Counted from the first letter of the stretch, positions 35,845 to 45,076 are shown. The stretch: 46,523 nucleotides of DNA from Duganella phyllosphaerae (GCF_001758785.1 NZ_LROM01000040.1:1-46523), one strand, 5' to 3'. Numbers and translations are program-made. The notes: generated by a model from the letters alone, not told the origin.

Positions 35845-35921
35845 CGCGGGGTGGAGCAGTCTGGCAGCTCGTCGGGCTCATAACCCGAAGGTCACAGGTT
35901 CAAATCCTGTCCCCGCAACCA
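35845..35921 (+). tRNA. Initiator tRNA-fMet (anticodon CAT)
   Basis: A 77-base cloverleaf including an encoded CCA. The 5' CGCGGGG and 3' CCCCGCAACCA leave the unpaired C1-A72 typical of bacterial initiator tRNA. The anticodon stem has the GGG/CCC pairs (CGGGCTCATAACCCG) that mark initiators; the CAT lies at 35879-35881. The T arm reads ACAGGTTCAAATCCTGT. Confidence 0.97.
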
Positions 35922-35929
35922 GATACAGC

Positions 35930-35966
35930 AAACCGTTGATTTTCATCAGAAGATCAACGGTTTTTG
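35930..35966 (+). terminator. Rho-independent terminator after tRNA-fMet
   Basis: AAACCGTTGAT (35930-35940) pairs with ATCAACGGTTT (35953-35963) across a 12-base loop, and five T residues follow within 35961-35965. It ends the tRNA transcript nine bases after the CCA. Confidence 0.9.
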
Positions 35967-36077
35967 CATTGGGCTCCCGCTTTCATCATTACGACCTTGC
36001 AAGATGAAACCCGGCACATATCCAAACTCATCCAGAACTGTCACAATCGCTGCTTTCAGTCATTCGAGGAGCAGACG

Positions 36078-37751
36078 GTGAACGATCAGGACAAGCAACC
36101 GGGACCCGCACAAACCGCAGCGCAGCAGGATGCCCCCGCCAGCCCTTCGCGCCGGCGCATTTTCCAGGCCGCTGCCGCCTCCGGCATCGCCACCACCCTG
36201 CCGATGATGGCCGAAGCGGCCAGCAAGCCGGCCGTCACCAGGGGCTCGCTCGACGCCAAACTGAAGGCCAACGTCAAGACCGTGGTCGTGATCTACCTGG
36301 AAAATCGCAGCTTCAACAACCTGTTTGCCAACTTCCCCGGCACCGCCGCGCCGCTGTCGGACGTGCCGGCCGCCGCCTATGTGCAGCGCGACCGCGATGG
36401 TTCGGTGCTGCCCGTGCTGCCGAAGGTATGGGGCGGCATGGTGCCCGAGCAGCAGAATATCGGCGGCACCGATTACCTGATCAAGGAAGACCAGATCAAG
36501 GACCTGCCCAACGCGCCCTTCAAATTGAGCGACACCGCAGGCAAGCCGCTGCCCGAGGCGATCATCACGCGTGACCTGGTGCATCGCTTCTATAACAACC
36601 AGATGCAGATCAACGGCGGCAAGAACGACGGCTTTGCCGCGTGGGCCGACAGCGGCGGCCTGGTGATGGGTCACTACGGCGAGACGTCGAAAAACCTCAA
36701 CCTGTGGCAGATCGCGCGCCAGTACACGCTGTGCGACAACTTCTTCATGGCGGCCTTCGGCGGCTCGTACATGAACCACCAGTTCCTGGTCACCGGCCGC
36801 GCCAACGAATACTTCAACGCCGCCGACACCGCCGCCAGGAAGAAGATCGCGGTACTGGCGGACGGCCCGCAGGGCGTGCGCCTGGCCACCGCGCCCGACT
36901 CGCCCAAATCGGCACTGGACGGCAAACCGCATTTCGTCAACGACGGCGCCATCACGCCCGACGGCTACGTGGTCAACACCATGGCACCACCGTACCAGCC
37001 CAGCTATATTCGTCCCGCCTACGACGGCGACCCGCTGGCTGCCGATCCGGCCGACGCCAACACGCTGCCGCCGCAAACCTATGACACCATCGGCGACCTG
37101 CTCTCGCGCAAGGGCGTGAGCTGGGCGTGGTACGGCGGTGGCTGGCAGGCGGCGCTCGACAGCAAGGGCGGCGGCAGCAGGCCGAACTTCCAGTTCCACC
37201 ACCAGCCGCTCAACTACTTCAAGCAGTTCGCGCCGGGCACCGCCGCGCGCGCCGAGCACCTGCGCGACGGCGGCCTCGGTGACAGCCCGATCTCGAACAA
37301 GTTCATCGCCGCAGCGGTGGCAGGCAAGCTGCCGGCCGTGACGTTCTACAAGCCGCAGGGCAACCTGAACCTGCACGCCGGTTACTCGGACATCGAGTCG
37401 GGCGACGCCCACATCGCCAACGTGATCGAGCACCTGAAAAAGTCACCGCAATGGAACAACATGGTGGTGGTGATCACGTTCGACGAAAACGGCGGCTGGT
37501 GGGACCACGTGGCGCCGCCCAAGGGCGACCGCTGGGGCCCGGGTTCGCGCATTCCGGCCATCGTCATCTCGCCATTTTCCAAGAAGGGCCAGGTCGATCA
37601 CAGCTTCTACGACACCACGTCGATCCTGCGCTTCATCACGCGCCTGCACGGCCTGCCGCTGCTGCAGGGACTCAAAACGCGCAACGAGGCGTTCGCAGCC
37701 AACCACGCCACACCGCCGGGCGACCTGACCGGGGCATTGAGCTTCCGCTAA
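36078..37751 (+). CDS. Tat-exported acid phosphatase / phospholipase C family phosphoesterase
   Basis: A 557-residue phosphoesterase (AcpA/PLC family). The start is GTG at 36078-36080, with GAGGA about eight bases upstream; the frame is open 38 codons further but without a ribosome site. SPSRRRIFQAAAASGIATT (Ser24-Arg25-Arg26) is a twin-arginine signal, so the folded enzyme is exported. VVIYLENRSFNNLFANFPG holds the catalytic metal-site loop and VVITFDENGGWWDHVAPP the C-terminal metal site. It probably releases phosphate from organic phosphomonoesters or diesters outside the cytoplasm. Substrate cannot be fixed by motif. Confidence 0.88.
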   Translation: MNDQDKQPGPAQTAAQQDAPASPSRRRIFQAAAASGIATTLPMMAEAASKPAVTRGSLDAKLKANVKTVVVIYLENRSFNNLFANFPGTAAPLSDVPAAAYVQRDRDGSVLPVLPKVWGGMVPEQQNIGGTDYLIKEDQIKDLPNAPFKLSDTAGKPLPEAIITRDLVHRFYNNQMQINGGKNDGFAAWADSGGLVMGHYGETSKNLNLWQIARQYTLCDNFFMAAFGGSYMNHQFLVTGRANEYFNAADTAARKKIAVLADGPQGVRLATAPDSPKSALDGKPHFVNDGAITPDGYVVNTMAPPYQPSYIRPAYDGDPLAADPADANTLPPQTYDTIGDLLSRKGVSWAWYGGGWQAALDSKGGGSRPNFQFHHQPLNYFKQFAPGTAARAEHLRDGGLGDSPISNKFIAAAVAGKLPAVTFYKPQGNLNLHAGYSDIESGDAHIANVIEHLKKSPQWNNMVVVITFDENGGWWDHVAPPKGDRWGPGSRIPAIVISPFSKKGQVDHSFYDTTSILRFITRLHGLPLLQGLKTRNEAFAANHATPPGDLTGALSFR

Positions 37752-37796
37752 AGGTTTTTTGGCATGGCGCTTTGTGATACACTGCGCGCTTCACTG

Positions 37797-37828
37797 AGCC
37801 CGACTCTCGCAGCCGGGCTTTTGTTTTG
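37797..37828 (+). terminator. Rho-independent terminator after the phosphoesterase gene
   Basis: AGCCCG (37797-37802) and CGGGCT (37814-37819) form a 6-bp stem with an 11-base loop, followed by a T-rich TTTTGTTTT tract. It lies 45 bases after the stop codon. Confidence 0.7.
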
Positions 37829-37883
37829 AGCGACGCCTTTTGGGAAGCTTCGAAAAAGCGCGTCGTGGGCACGAGATTGCGCA

Positions 37884-38108
37884 ATGAGAGATAAAAAAGA
37901 CAACGCCACGTTCGACCTGCCCGGTTTCGGCCCGGCCGCGCCGCTCGAACCGGAAGCCAAGCGGCCACCGGCGCCGCGTGTTCGGCGACCTGGCGCCAAA
38001 CAGGAACAGCTCGAACTGCTCGAGCCGACCGACAACTCGGGCCTGCCGGTCTGGGTGCGCGACGACAAGCTCGATCTCACCGGCCTGCCCGTTTGGGCGC
38101 CAGATTAA
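37884..38108 (+). CDS. Small protein with internal LPVW repeat, unknown
   Basis: A 74-residue Pro/Glu/Asp-rich protein. Its start MRDKKDNATFDLPGFGPA is followed by a basic-Pro stretch and two copies of an LPVW motif (GLPVWVRDD, GLPVWAPD) near the C-terminus. No family is recognised. There is a weak ribosome site only (ACGAG upstream), but the coding pattern is good and it stands free between a terminator and dbpA. The repeated Trp motif might bind a partner. It could be co-transcribed with dbpA, 100 bases further on. Confidence 0.6.
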   Translation: MRDKKDNATFDLPGFGPAAPLEPEAKRPPAPRVRRPGAKQEQLELLEPTDNSGLPVWVRDDKLDLTGLPVWAPD

Positions 38109-38208
38109 GCTTTACCAGTATCAATTTCAGCATTCCCTCACACAGCATCAGGGCCGGAACGGAGCCTGTTAGACTGTGCCAACGTCCTTTTTGAACAGGT
38201 CTGACACC

Positions 38209-39654
38209 ATGACATCCACCGACACCTTCACGCCCGAACAGCAAGACGACGCCACTTCCTTCGCCAGCCTGGCGCTCACTCCCGCGCTGCTGGAAAACCT
38301 CGACACGCTCGGCTACAAGGAGATGACCACCATCCAGGCCCAGAGCCTGCCGTCGGTGCTCGCTGGCCGCGACCTGATCGCGCAAGCGAAGACCGGCAGC
38401 GGCAAGACCGCCGCCTTTGGCCTGGGCATCCTGAACAAGCTCAATCCGGCGTGGTTCGCGGTGCAGGCGCTGGTGCTGTGCCCTACCCGCGAGCTGGCTG
38501 ACCAGGTGGCCAATGAGCTGCGCCGCCTGGCGCGCAGTACCGGCAACGTCAAGGTGCTGGTGCTCACCGGCGGCTCCCCGATGCGTCCGCAAATCGCGTC
38601 GCTCGAACACGGCGCCCACATCATCGTCGGCACGCCGGGCCGCGTGCGCGATCACCTGGGCCGCAGCACGCTCGACCTGTCCAAGGTCGAAACCCTGGTG
38701 CTCGATGAAGCGGACCGCATGACCGACATGGGCTTCTACGACGAAATCGCCGGCATCGTCAGCGCCTGCCCGAAGCGCCGCCAGACCTTGCTGTTCTCGG
38801 CCACCTACCCGGACGACATCCGCCGCGCCACCGATTCCTTCCTGGTCGATCCGGTCGAAGTGACGGTGCAGGCGCAGCACGACAACAGCCAGATCGAGCA
38901 GCTGTTCTTCGAGATCGGCTTCGACAACCGCAACCAGGCCGTGGCCACGCTGCTGGGCCACTACAAGCCGGTGTCGGCGATCGCCTTCTGCAACACCAAG
39001 GTGCAGTGCCGCGAATTGACCGAGCACCTGCGCGAGCAGGGCTTCACGGCCCTGGCGCTGTACGGCGAACTGGAACAGCGCGAGCGCGACGAGATCCTGG
39101 TGCTGTTCGCCAACCGCAGCTGCTCGGTGCTGGTGGCCACCGACGTCGCCGCGCGCGGCCTCGACATCCCGAACCTGGAAGCGGTGATCAACGTCGACGT
39201 CTCGAAAGACACCGAAGTGCACATCCACCGCGTGGGTCGTACCGGCCGAGGCGGTGAAAAAGGCCTGGCGCTTTCGCTATGCGCGCCGAACGAAAAGAAA
39301 TGGGTGAAGCTGATCGAGGAATACCAGAGCGCGCCGGTGGAATGGTACGACCTGAAAAGCCTGGACGGCGGCGACTACGGCGTCGACCCGGCGCCGATGA
39401 TGACGCTGGTGATCAGCGGCGGCAAGAAGGACAAGCTGCGCCCCGGCGACCTGCTGGGCGCCCTCACCGGCGAAGCTGGCCTGAGCAAGGAGCAGGTGGG
39501 CAAGATCAACGTGTTCGAGTTCCAGACCTACGTGGCGCTCGATCGCCGGGTGGCGTACGAGGCCTTTGACCGCCTGAGCAAGAACAACCCGCTGGGTGGC
39601 GACTTCGGCGCCATCAAGGGGCGCAACTTCAAGATGCGGTTTATCGAAGTCTAA
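38209..39654 (+). CDS. dbpA: ATP-dependent RNA helicase DbpA
   Basis: DbpA is a DEAD-box helicase guided to hairpin 92 of 23S rRNA, where it helps 50S assembly. It has 481 residues. The Q motif is near 40-45, Walker A AKTGSGKT at 60-67, DEAD at 166-169 (LVLDEADRM), SAT in LLFSATYP, and HRVGRTGRGG in domain 2. The last 75 residues (GKKDKLRPGDLLGALTGEAG onward) form the DbpA-type RNA-binding domain, which separates it from RhlE/RhlB. ATG 38209 was chosen; a GTG 11 codons earlier (38176) is possible, with GGAG further upstream. Confidence 0.95.
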   Translation: MTSTDTFTPEQQDDATSFASLALTPALLENLDTLGYKEMTTIQAQSLPSVLAGRDLIAQAKTGSGKTAAFGLGILNKLNPAWFAVQALVLCPTRELADQVANELRRLARSTGNVKVLVLTGGSPMRPQIASLEHGAHIIVGTPGRVRDHLGRSTLDLSKVETLVLDEADRMTDMGFYDEIAGIVSACPKRRQTLLFSATYPDDIRRATDSFLVDPVEVTVQAQHDNSQIEQLFFEIGFDNRNQAVATLLGHYKPVSAIAFCNTKVQCRELTEHLREQGFTALALYGELEQRERDEILVLFANRSCSVLVATDVAARGLDIPNLEAVINVDVSKDTEVHIHRVGRTGRGGEKGLALSLCAPNEKKWVKLIEEYQSAPVEWYDLKSLDGGDYGVDPAPMMTLVISGGKKDKLRPGDLLGALTGEAGLSKEQVGKINVFEFQTYVALDRRVAYEAFDRLSKNNPLGGDFGAIKGRNFKMRFIEV

Positions 39655-39758
39655 ACAATTGGATGCCCGCCTGCGCGGCGGTCCGCCGATGCGACATGAC
39701 GACTTGACGGCCGACGCAATGAAATCCGTGGTCGCGGCTTAAGGCCCACGGCATTAAT

Positions 39759-39791
39759 TCCGTCATTCCCGCGAAGGCGGGAATCTCATTT
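39759..39791 (+). repeat. REP-like hairpin after dbpA, with T-run
   Basis: ATTCCCGC (39765-39772), loop GAAG, GCGGGAAT (39777-39784), followed after CTCA by TTTTT. Same family as the elements at 9989-10143 and 16973-17061. Here the T-run makes it a plausible terminator for dbpA, before the convergent MFS gene. A decayed copy (GATGCCCGCCTGCGCGGCGG) sits at about 39661-39680. Confidence 0.8.
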
Positions 39792-39798
39792 TTCCGCC

Positions 39799-41022
39799 TT
39801 ACCGCTTCTGCCCTTCGACATGCGGCAGCAGCACCGTCAGGATACCTAGCAGCGGCAGGTACGAACACAGTTTATATACGTACGCGATCCCCGCCACGTC
39901 CGCCAGGTGACCCATGGCCGCCGCACCGATCCCGCTCACGCCAAACATCAGGCCGAAGAAGATCCCGGCCACCATGCCCACCTTGCCCGGCATGAGCTCC
40001 TGGGCAAACACCACGATGGCCGAGAACGCCGACGAGATCACGAAGCCGATCACCACCGTCAGCACGGCCGTCCAGAACAGATCGACGTATGGCAACGCCA
40101 GCGTGAACGGCGCCGCGCCCAGGATCGACATCCAGATCACGCGCTTGCGGCCGATGCGGTCGCCGATCGGGCCGCCCATGAAGGTGCCGGCCGCCACCGC
40201 CGCCAGGAACAGGAACAGATACATCTGCGCCGACGATACCGAGACGCCGAATTTATCGATCAGGTAGAACGTGTAGTAGCTGCTCAGGCTCGACATGTAG
40301 ATGTACTTGGAGAAGACCAGCAGCGCCAGCACACCAAGCGCCGCATACACGCGCGCCTTCGGCAGCGGCGACTGCGCCACGACCGCCTTCTTGCGCGGCA
40401 GGCTGGCCAGGTGGGCGCTGTGCCAGCGGCTCACGTACACCAGCACCGCGAACGCCACGCCGACCAGCACCGCGACCCAGCCGATATTGCCCTGGCCACG
40501 GCCGATGATGATGGCGGCAGCCAGCACAGGTCCCAATGCGGAACCCACGTTGCCCCCGACCTGGAACAGCGACTGCGCAAAGCCGAAGCGTCCGCCCGAC
40601 GCCGTGCGCGCTACGCGCGAGGCCTCCGGGTGGAACGTCGACGAACCGACGCCGATCAGCGCGGCCGATACCAGCAGCGCCGGGAAGCTGTGCGCCACCG
40701 CCATCATCAGCACGCCGATAAAGGTGGACACCATTCCGGCCGGCAGCAGGTACGGCATGGGGCGGCGGTCGGTGTAGAGTCCGATCCACGGCTGCAGCAG
40801 CGAAGCGGTGCACTGGAAGGTCAGCGTGATCAGGCCGACCTGGGTGAACGACAGGCCGAATTCGGCCTTGAGCATCGGGTAGATCGACGGCAGCATGGCC
40901 TGCACCAGGTCGTTGAGCAGGTGGGCAAAGGCGACCGCGCCGAGGATTTGCATCACGGTCTGGGACTGGGTAGCAGGCGCGCTTGCGGGCGGCGCCAAGG
41001 CTGTGGCAGCAGTGGAGTTCAT
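39799..41022 (-). CDS. MFS transporter, fosmidomycin-resistance (Fsr) family
   Basis: A 407-residue inner-membrane efflux protein. HLLNDLVQAMLPSIYPMLKA, LSFTQVGLITLTFQ, TDRRPMPYLLPAGM and GVGSSTFHPEASR follow the E. coli Fsr pattern closely. About 12 transmembrane helices are visible, with a Lys-rich central loop (PRKKAVVAQSPLPKAR). Fsr exports fosmidomycin and related compounds in E. coli; the natural substrate here is unknown. The ATG at 41020-41022 has AAAGG upstream; the frame is open further but overlaps the divergent araC start. Probably controlled by that AraC protein. Paralogue of 14838-16061. Confidence 0.9.
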   Translation of the reverse strand: MNSTAATALAPPASAPATQSQTVMQILGAVAFAHLLNDLVQAMLPSIYPMLKAEFGLSFTQVGLITLTFQCTASLLQPWIGLYTDRRPMPYLLPAGMVSTFIGVLMMAVAHSFPALLVSAALIGVGSSTFHPEASRVARTASGGRFGFAQSLFQVGGNVGSALGPVLAAAIIIGRGQGNIGWVAVLVGVAFAVLVYVSRWHSAHLASLPRKKAVVAQSPLPKARVYAALGVLALLVFSKYIYMSSLSSYYTFYLIDKFGVSVSSAQMYLFLFLAAVAAGTFMGGPIGDRIGRKRVIWMSILGAAPFTLALPYVDLFWTAVLTVVIGFVISSAFSAIVVFAQELMPGKVGMVAGIFFGLMFGVSGIGAAAMGHLADVAGIAYVYKLCSYLPLLGILTVLLPHVEGQKR

Positions 41023-41105
41023 GGGGAAAGCCTTTCTATCAAGAACTGGCAGTGTAATATGGTCGGGAATCCCGGATATTCCAATCTTCGTCGAGAAAGT
41101 GACAA

Positions 41106-41909
41106 ATGACGCACCCCGAACGCAGCAGCGACCACCGCGACTACCAGCGCGTACCACGCGTGGTCACCGCCATGGCGCGCGACGAACGCCATGGCGTGAC
41201 CGCCCGGCCGCACAGCCACGAGCGCGCGCAACTGCTGTACGCCACGTCAGGCCTGATGCGCGTGACGACCGACCTCGGGGTGTGGATCCTGCCGCCGCGC
41301 CGCGCGCTGTTCATCCCGCCCGGCGTGGTGCACTACTGGACCTCGATCGGTACCGTGACCATGCGCACCATCTACATCGAGGCCGACGCGGTGCGCCAGT
41401 ACGGCGACGCCTGCCGCGTGATCGAAGTATCCGCCCTGCTGCGCCAGCTGATCCTGGCGCTGCTGGAAGAGCCGATCGAATACCCGATGCCCGGCCGCGG
41501 CGAACACCTGGCCATGCTGATCCTGTCCGAACTGGAGGCAGCGGAGACGGTGCCGATTGCCATCCCGTGGCCGCGCGACCGGCGCCTGGTGGCCGTGTGC
41601 GCAGCGATCGTGGCCGATCCGGGTAGCACCCGCACCATCGAGGACCATGCCGCCGACGTGGGCGCCAGCGCACGCACCCTGATCCGGCTGTTCCCGCAGG
41701 AGACCGGCCTGCATTACCGCCAGTGGGTGCAGCAGGTGCACCTGGCCGAGGCGTTCGGGCGGCTCGCGCAAGGCCACAGCGTGGGGGCGATTGCGGCGGC
41801 GCTGGGCTATGCCAGCCCCAGTGCGTTTACCGCCATGTTCCGCCGCATCCTGGGCAGGACGCCGCAGCATTATCTGACCGAGTGGCGCACCCCGGTCCAA
41901 GCCGAATAG
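41106..41909 (+). CDS. AraC-family regulator with cupin sensor domain (second copy)
   Basis: A 267-residue protein with the same layout as the regulator at 16169-16954: cupin (RPHSHERAQLLYATSGLMRV, RALFIPPGVVHYW), linker, and C-terminal HTH (TIEDHAADVGASARTLIRL, IAAALGYASPSAFTAMF). Aligned segments are clearly paralogous. GAGAAAG precedes the ATG. It is divergent from the Fsr-like gene; the 83-base gap contains the dyad GGAAT-CCCGGAT-ATTCC (41066-41082), a candidate operator. It is followed after 15 bases by an unknown gene that may share its transcript. Confidence 0.9.
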   Translation: MTHPERSSDHRDYQRVPRVVTAMARDERHGVTARPHSHERAQLLYATSGLMRVTTDLGVWILPPRRALFIPPGVVHYWTSIGTVTMRTIYIEADAVRQYGDACRVIEVSALLRQLILALLEEPIEYPMPGRGEHLAMLILSELEAAETVPIAIPWPRDRRLVAVCAAIVADPGSTRTIEDHAADVGASARTLIRLFPQETGLHYRQWVQQVHLAEAFGRLAQGHSVGAIAAALGYASPSAFTAMFRRILGRTPQHYLTEWRTPVQAE

Positions 41910-41924
41910 CACTACAATGCAGCG

Positions 41925-42659
41925 ATGGAAAAACTCATCGCCGAGCTCAGAAGGCTCTACCTCCCCGACAGCCAGCACCCGGCCACCGCCGCGCTGGAAG
42001 ACCACCTGCGCGCCAACACCACGCTGGCCATCGACCTGGCCACCAACACCAGCATGGCGCGCGCACTGGTGCTCGATTTTCCGCGTTTGCCGGACGAGCA
42101 GCACTGGCTGCTGCTGTGCGAGGTGGCCAACGCGCTGCAGCAGGATCTGAAATTGCCGGCGCCGGCCGTCAGCGTCAACGGCGCCGACAAGTACAACCTG
42201 TGGCTGTCGTTTGCGCAGCCGGTGCCGTTGGCGCGACTGCGCCGCTTGCACGCCTTGCTGCACCAGGCCTACTTTGCCGACCTGGATGCTGCGCCCGGCG
42301 CCACCGTGGTGGAACTGCCGCCCTGCCTGCACCAGGGCAGCGGCTTGTGGGCGGCCTTCATCAATCCCGCCATGGGCGCGTCGCTGGCCGGGGACCTGGG
42401 CCTGGAGATGCCGCCGCCGATCAGCGCCCAAGCGGCGTTCCTGCATGGCCTCGACAGCATCACCGCCGAGCAGTTCGAGCATGCCTTGCAGGTGCTCGAT
42501 GCCGAGGCGCCGGCAGCAGCGCCGGCACCGCAAGCAGCAGCAACGCGCCAGGCGTCGCCATCAGGCCTGCTGCTGCAGCACGCCACGCTGGAAGACATCG
42601 TCGCCGAACTTCACCGCCGCAACATCGAACCGACGCTGCGCCACGTGCTCGGTAAATAG
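41925..42659 (+). CDS. Unknown 244-aa protein downstream of araC
   Basis: The protein starts MEKLIAELRRLYLPDSQHPA. Residues 85-125 (SVNGADKYNLWLSFAQPVPL followed by ARLRRLHALLHQAYFADL) look slightly like the core strand of archaeo-eukaryotic primase-type folds, but the acidic metal residues are not evident, so I leave the function open. The C-terminal 60 residues include an Ala/Pro/Gln linker and a helix ending RHVLGK. No membrane segment or signal is seen. It lies 15 bases after araC, likely one transcript, and ends two bases before the convergent amidase stop. Confidence 0.72.
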   Translation: MEKLIAELRRLYLPDSQHPATAALEDHLRANTTLAIDLATNTSMARALVLDFPRLPDEQHWLLLCEVANALQQDLKLPAPAVSVNGADKYNLWLSFAQPVPLARLRRLHALLHQAYFADLDAAPGATVVELPPCLHQGSGLWAAFINPAMGASLAGDLGLEMPPPISAQAAFLHGLDSITAEQFEHALQVLDAEAPAAAPAPQAAATRQASPSGLLLQHATLEDIVAELHRRNIEPTLRHVLGK

Positions 42660-42661
42660 AA

Positions 42662-44272
42662 TCAGCGCACCGCCAGCGACACGCTGGCCTTGAACTGCGG
42701 CGCGCGCCGGTGCAGCGTGGCCTGTTCGTACGAATACGCCATGCGGATCAGCGCCGCCTCGCTGTAGGCCGCACCCACGAACGACAGCCCCACCGGCAAG
42801 CCGTGCACCTGCCCTGCCGGCACGGTAATGTGCGGGTAGCCGGCTACCGCCGCCGGTGACGAGAAGCTGCCGCCGTAATGGTCGCCGTTGATGAAGTCAG
42901 TCAGCCAGGCCACGCCGCCGGTGGGCGCCACCAGCGCGTCGAGCCGATGCTCTTGCATCACCTGGTCGATGCCTTCGGCGCGCGCATAGCGGTCGTTGTT
43001 GGCCAGCGCCGCACGGTAGGCCGGCGCGTCGAGACCGTCCTTGGCCTGGGCCCGTTCCAGGTATTCCTGGCCGAAGTACGGCATCTCTTCTTTCGCGTGC
43101 TCGCGGTTGAAGGCGATCACGTCGGCCATGGTGGCCACCTTCGCATGCGGCGCATATTCCTTCAGGTACGCCGCCAGGTCGGTCTTGAATTCGACCAGCA
43201 GCACCTCGGTCTCGGAGTCGCCATACTTGTCGGTGTTGGGCACTTCCACATCCACCAGCACCGCGCCCTGTGCGCTCAAGACATCGAGCGCCTTGGTGAT
43301 GACGGCATCGACCTCCACGCTGTGGCCGAAGAAATTGCGCGCCACGCCCAGGCGCTTGCCCTGCAAGCCGCCCTGCTCGAGCGCGGCCAGGTAGTTGACC
43401 GGTTTCGCATCACGGGTGGCCGCATCGCGCGGATCGACACCGGCCAGCGCGGTCAACAGCGCCGCCGCATCGGCCACGGTGCGCGCCATCGGTCCGGCAG
43501 TGTCCTGTGAATGGGCGATCGGGATGATGCCGCTGCGGCTCACCAGTCCCAGCGTGGGCTTGATGCCCACCACGCCGCAGATCGACGCCGGCGAGACGAT
43601 CGAGCCGTCGGTCTCGGTGCCCACGGCCAGCGTGGCCAGGCCAGCGGCGATCGCCGCGCCGGAGCCGGAACTCGAGCCGCTGCAATTGCGGTCGAGCGCA
43701 TACGGGTTGCGCGTGAGGCCGCCCCGCGCGCTCCAGCCGCTCACCGACTGGGTGGAGCGCATATTGGCCCACTCGCTCAGGTTGGTCTTGCCAATGATGA
43801 TGGCGCCGGCGGCGCGCAGCTGCGCAGCCACGTGGGCGTCGCGTTTGGCCCGCACGCCGGCCAGCGCCAGCGAACCGGCGGTCGTGCTCATGCGGTCGCC
43901 GGTGGCGATATTGTCTTTCAGCAGGACGGGGATGCCGTGCAGCGGACCGCGCACGCGCCCGGCGGTACGCTCGCGGTCCATCTCCAGCGCCAGCTTGAGC
44001 GCTTCGGGATTGACCTCGATAACGGCGTTGATGCGCGGGCCGGCCTTGTCGATGTGGCGGATCCGCGCCAGGTACTGCGAGGTCAGTGCATGCGATGTCA
44101 GCTTGCCGGCTTCCATCTGCTGCTGCTGCTCGCGCACGCCAGCTTCGAGAATGCTGGCGCTGGCCGGCCTGGCTGCCGCCAAGGCGTTGCCGCTGCCCGC
44201 TACCGCTCCCGCAGCAGCACTCACAGTAGAACCCAATACCGCGCCCATCCGAACGAACTGCCTGCGATCCAT
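42662..44272 (-). CDS. Tat-exported amidase (GatA-like amidase-signature family)
   Basis: A 536-residue amidase. The start MDRRQFVRMGAVLGSTVSAA is a twin-arginine signal ending in NALAAA, so it acts in the periplasm or outside. The Ser-cis-Ser-Lys triad is Lys119 (PVLLKDN), Ser200 (CSGSSSGSG) and Ser224 (GTETDGSIVSPAS). It is not the Glu-tRNA amidotransferase, which is cytosolic and shorter. Substrate unknown. The ATG at 44270-44272 has AGGGG seven bases upstream; a TTG five codons earlier is less likely. Confidence 0.9.
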   Translation of the reverse strand: MDRRQFVRMGAVLGSTVSAAAGAVAGSGNALAAARPASASILEAGVREQQQQMEAGKLTSHALTSQYLARIRHIDKAGPRINAVIEVNPEALKLALEMDRERTAGRVRGPLHGIPVLLKDNIATGDRMSTTAGSLALAGVRAKRDAHVAAQLRAAGAIIIGKTNLSEWANMRSTQSVSGWSARGGLTRNPYALDRNCSGSSSGSGAAIAAGLATLAVGTETDGSIVSPASICGVVGIKPTLGLVSRSGIIPIAHSQDTAGPMARTVADAAALLTALAGVDPRDAATRDAKPVNYLAALEQGGLQGKRLGVARNFFGHSVEVDAVITKALDVLSAQGAVLVDVEVPNTDKYGDSETEVLLVEFKTDLAAYLKEYAPHAKVATMADVIAFNREHAKEEMPYFGQEYLERAQAKDGLDAPAYRAALANNDRYARAEGIDQVMQEHRLDALVAPTGGVAWLTDFINGDHYGGSFSSPAAVAGYPHITVPAGQVHGLPVGLSFVGAAYSEAALIRMAYSYEQATLHRRAPQFKASVSLAVR

Positions 44273-44336
44273 GCCCACCCCTGTCAATTAAATTTGCTGC
44301 GCTGCATTAATATAGCAAAGCATTAACTGCATGGGC

Positions 44337-44364
44337 GAAAAAAAACGCCCCGGAGGGCGTTTTT
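44337..44364 (-). terminator. Bidirectional intrinsic terminator after efp
   Basis: AAAAACGCCC (44341-44350), loop CGGA, GGGCGTTTTT (44355-44364), with extra A residues before it. Read on the minus strand it ends the efp transcript 25 bases past its stop, with a T-run of seven or more. Confidence 0.9.
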
Positions 44365-44388
44365 GTGATCGTCGCTCGACAGGGTCGA

Positions 44389-44964
44389 TCAGTTGCGGAC
44401 GATTTTCTTGTATTCGTTGGTGCGGGTGTCGATTTCGATGACGTCGTCCTGGCTCACGAACAGCGGCACTTGAACCGTGTGCTGCTTCGATTCGATGGCG
44501 TTTTCGATGCGCGCTTCTTTCAGTACGTTACCCGAGGTATTGCCCTTGACTGCAGGCTCCGAGTACACGATCTGACGCTGGATGGTGGTTGGCAGTTCGA
44601 CCGAGATGGCTTTGCCATCGTAGAACACCGCTTCGCATTCCATACCGTCTTTCAGGTAGTTCAGTGCGTCGCCCAGGTTCTCTTCTTCGATTTCGTACTG
44701 TTCGTAGTCAGCGTCCATGAAGACGTACAGCGGGTCGGCGAAGTACGAGTAGGTCACTGGCTTTTTGTCCAGAACCACGACGTCGAACTTGTCGTCGCCG
44801 CGGAACACGTTTTCCAGCGGGCTGTTGGTCAGAAGATTTTTCATCTTCCACTTGTAGGTGAAGCCGGTGCGGCTCGAACCGTTGACGTCCGAGCGCAGCA
44901 CGATGAATGGCTTGGCATCGACCATGATGATGTTGCCGACACGAATTTCTTTTGCTGGTTTCAT
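44389..44964 (-). CDS. efp: Translation elongation factor P with Arg32 (rhamnosylated type)
   Basis: EF-P rescues ribosomes stalled at polyproline. It has 191 residues, a little longer than the typical 185-188. The tip residue is Arg32 in [13 protein letters not shown]; in E. coli this site is Lys34, modified by EpmA/B. Arg32 types are modified with rhamnose by EarP, whose gene lies just upstream. The long proline-rich proteins in this window (DUF349, RlmJ tail) would be natural clients. GGCATT-like ribosome sites are weak. A TATAAT box at 45071-45076 gives a possible promoter. Confidence 0.97.
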   Translation of the reverse strand: MKPAKEIRVGNIIMVDAKPFIVLRSDVNGSSRTGFTYKWKMKNLLTNSPLENVFRGDDKFDVVVLDKKPVTYSYFADPLYVFMDADYEQYEIEEENLGDALNYLKDGMECEAVFYDGKAISVELPTTIQRQIVYSEPAVKGNTSGNVLKEARIENAIESKQHTVQVPLFVSQDDVIEIDTRTNEYKKIVRN

Positions 44965-45070
44965 AGTAGTTACTTAAAAATTTAAGTTGCGTAAAAATCA
45001 TCTGCGCCGGGCGCGGGGCCATCAGCTCACGATTGATCAGGGTAAAAAATGTTCTAGAGATTAACCCGGC

Positions 45071-45076
45071 ATTATA
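45071..45076 (-). promoter_or_regulatory. Possible efp -10 box flanked by GCCGGG direct repeats
   Basis: On the minus strand TATAAT sits between two GCCGGG copies. No good -35 is seen at 16-18 bases. If used, the efp leader would be about 100 bases. The box lies just after the earP stop (45097), so efp could be expressed more than earP. Confidence 0.4.

Noticed and set aside
37755..37790. Possible promoter TTGGCA / TACACT before the 74-aa gene
   Set aside because: Spacing of 13 bases is too short for sigma70.
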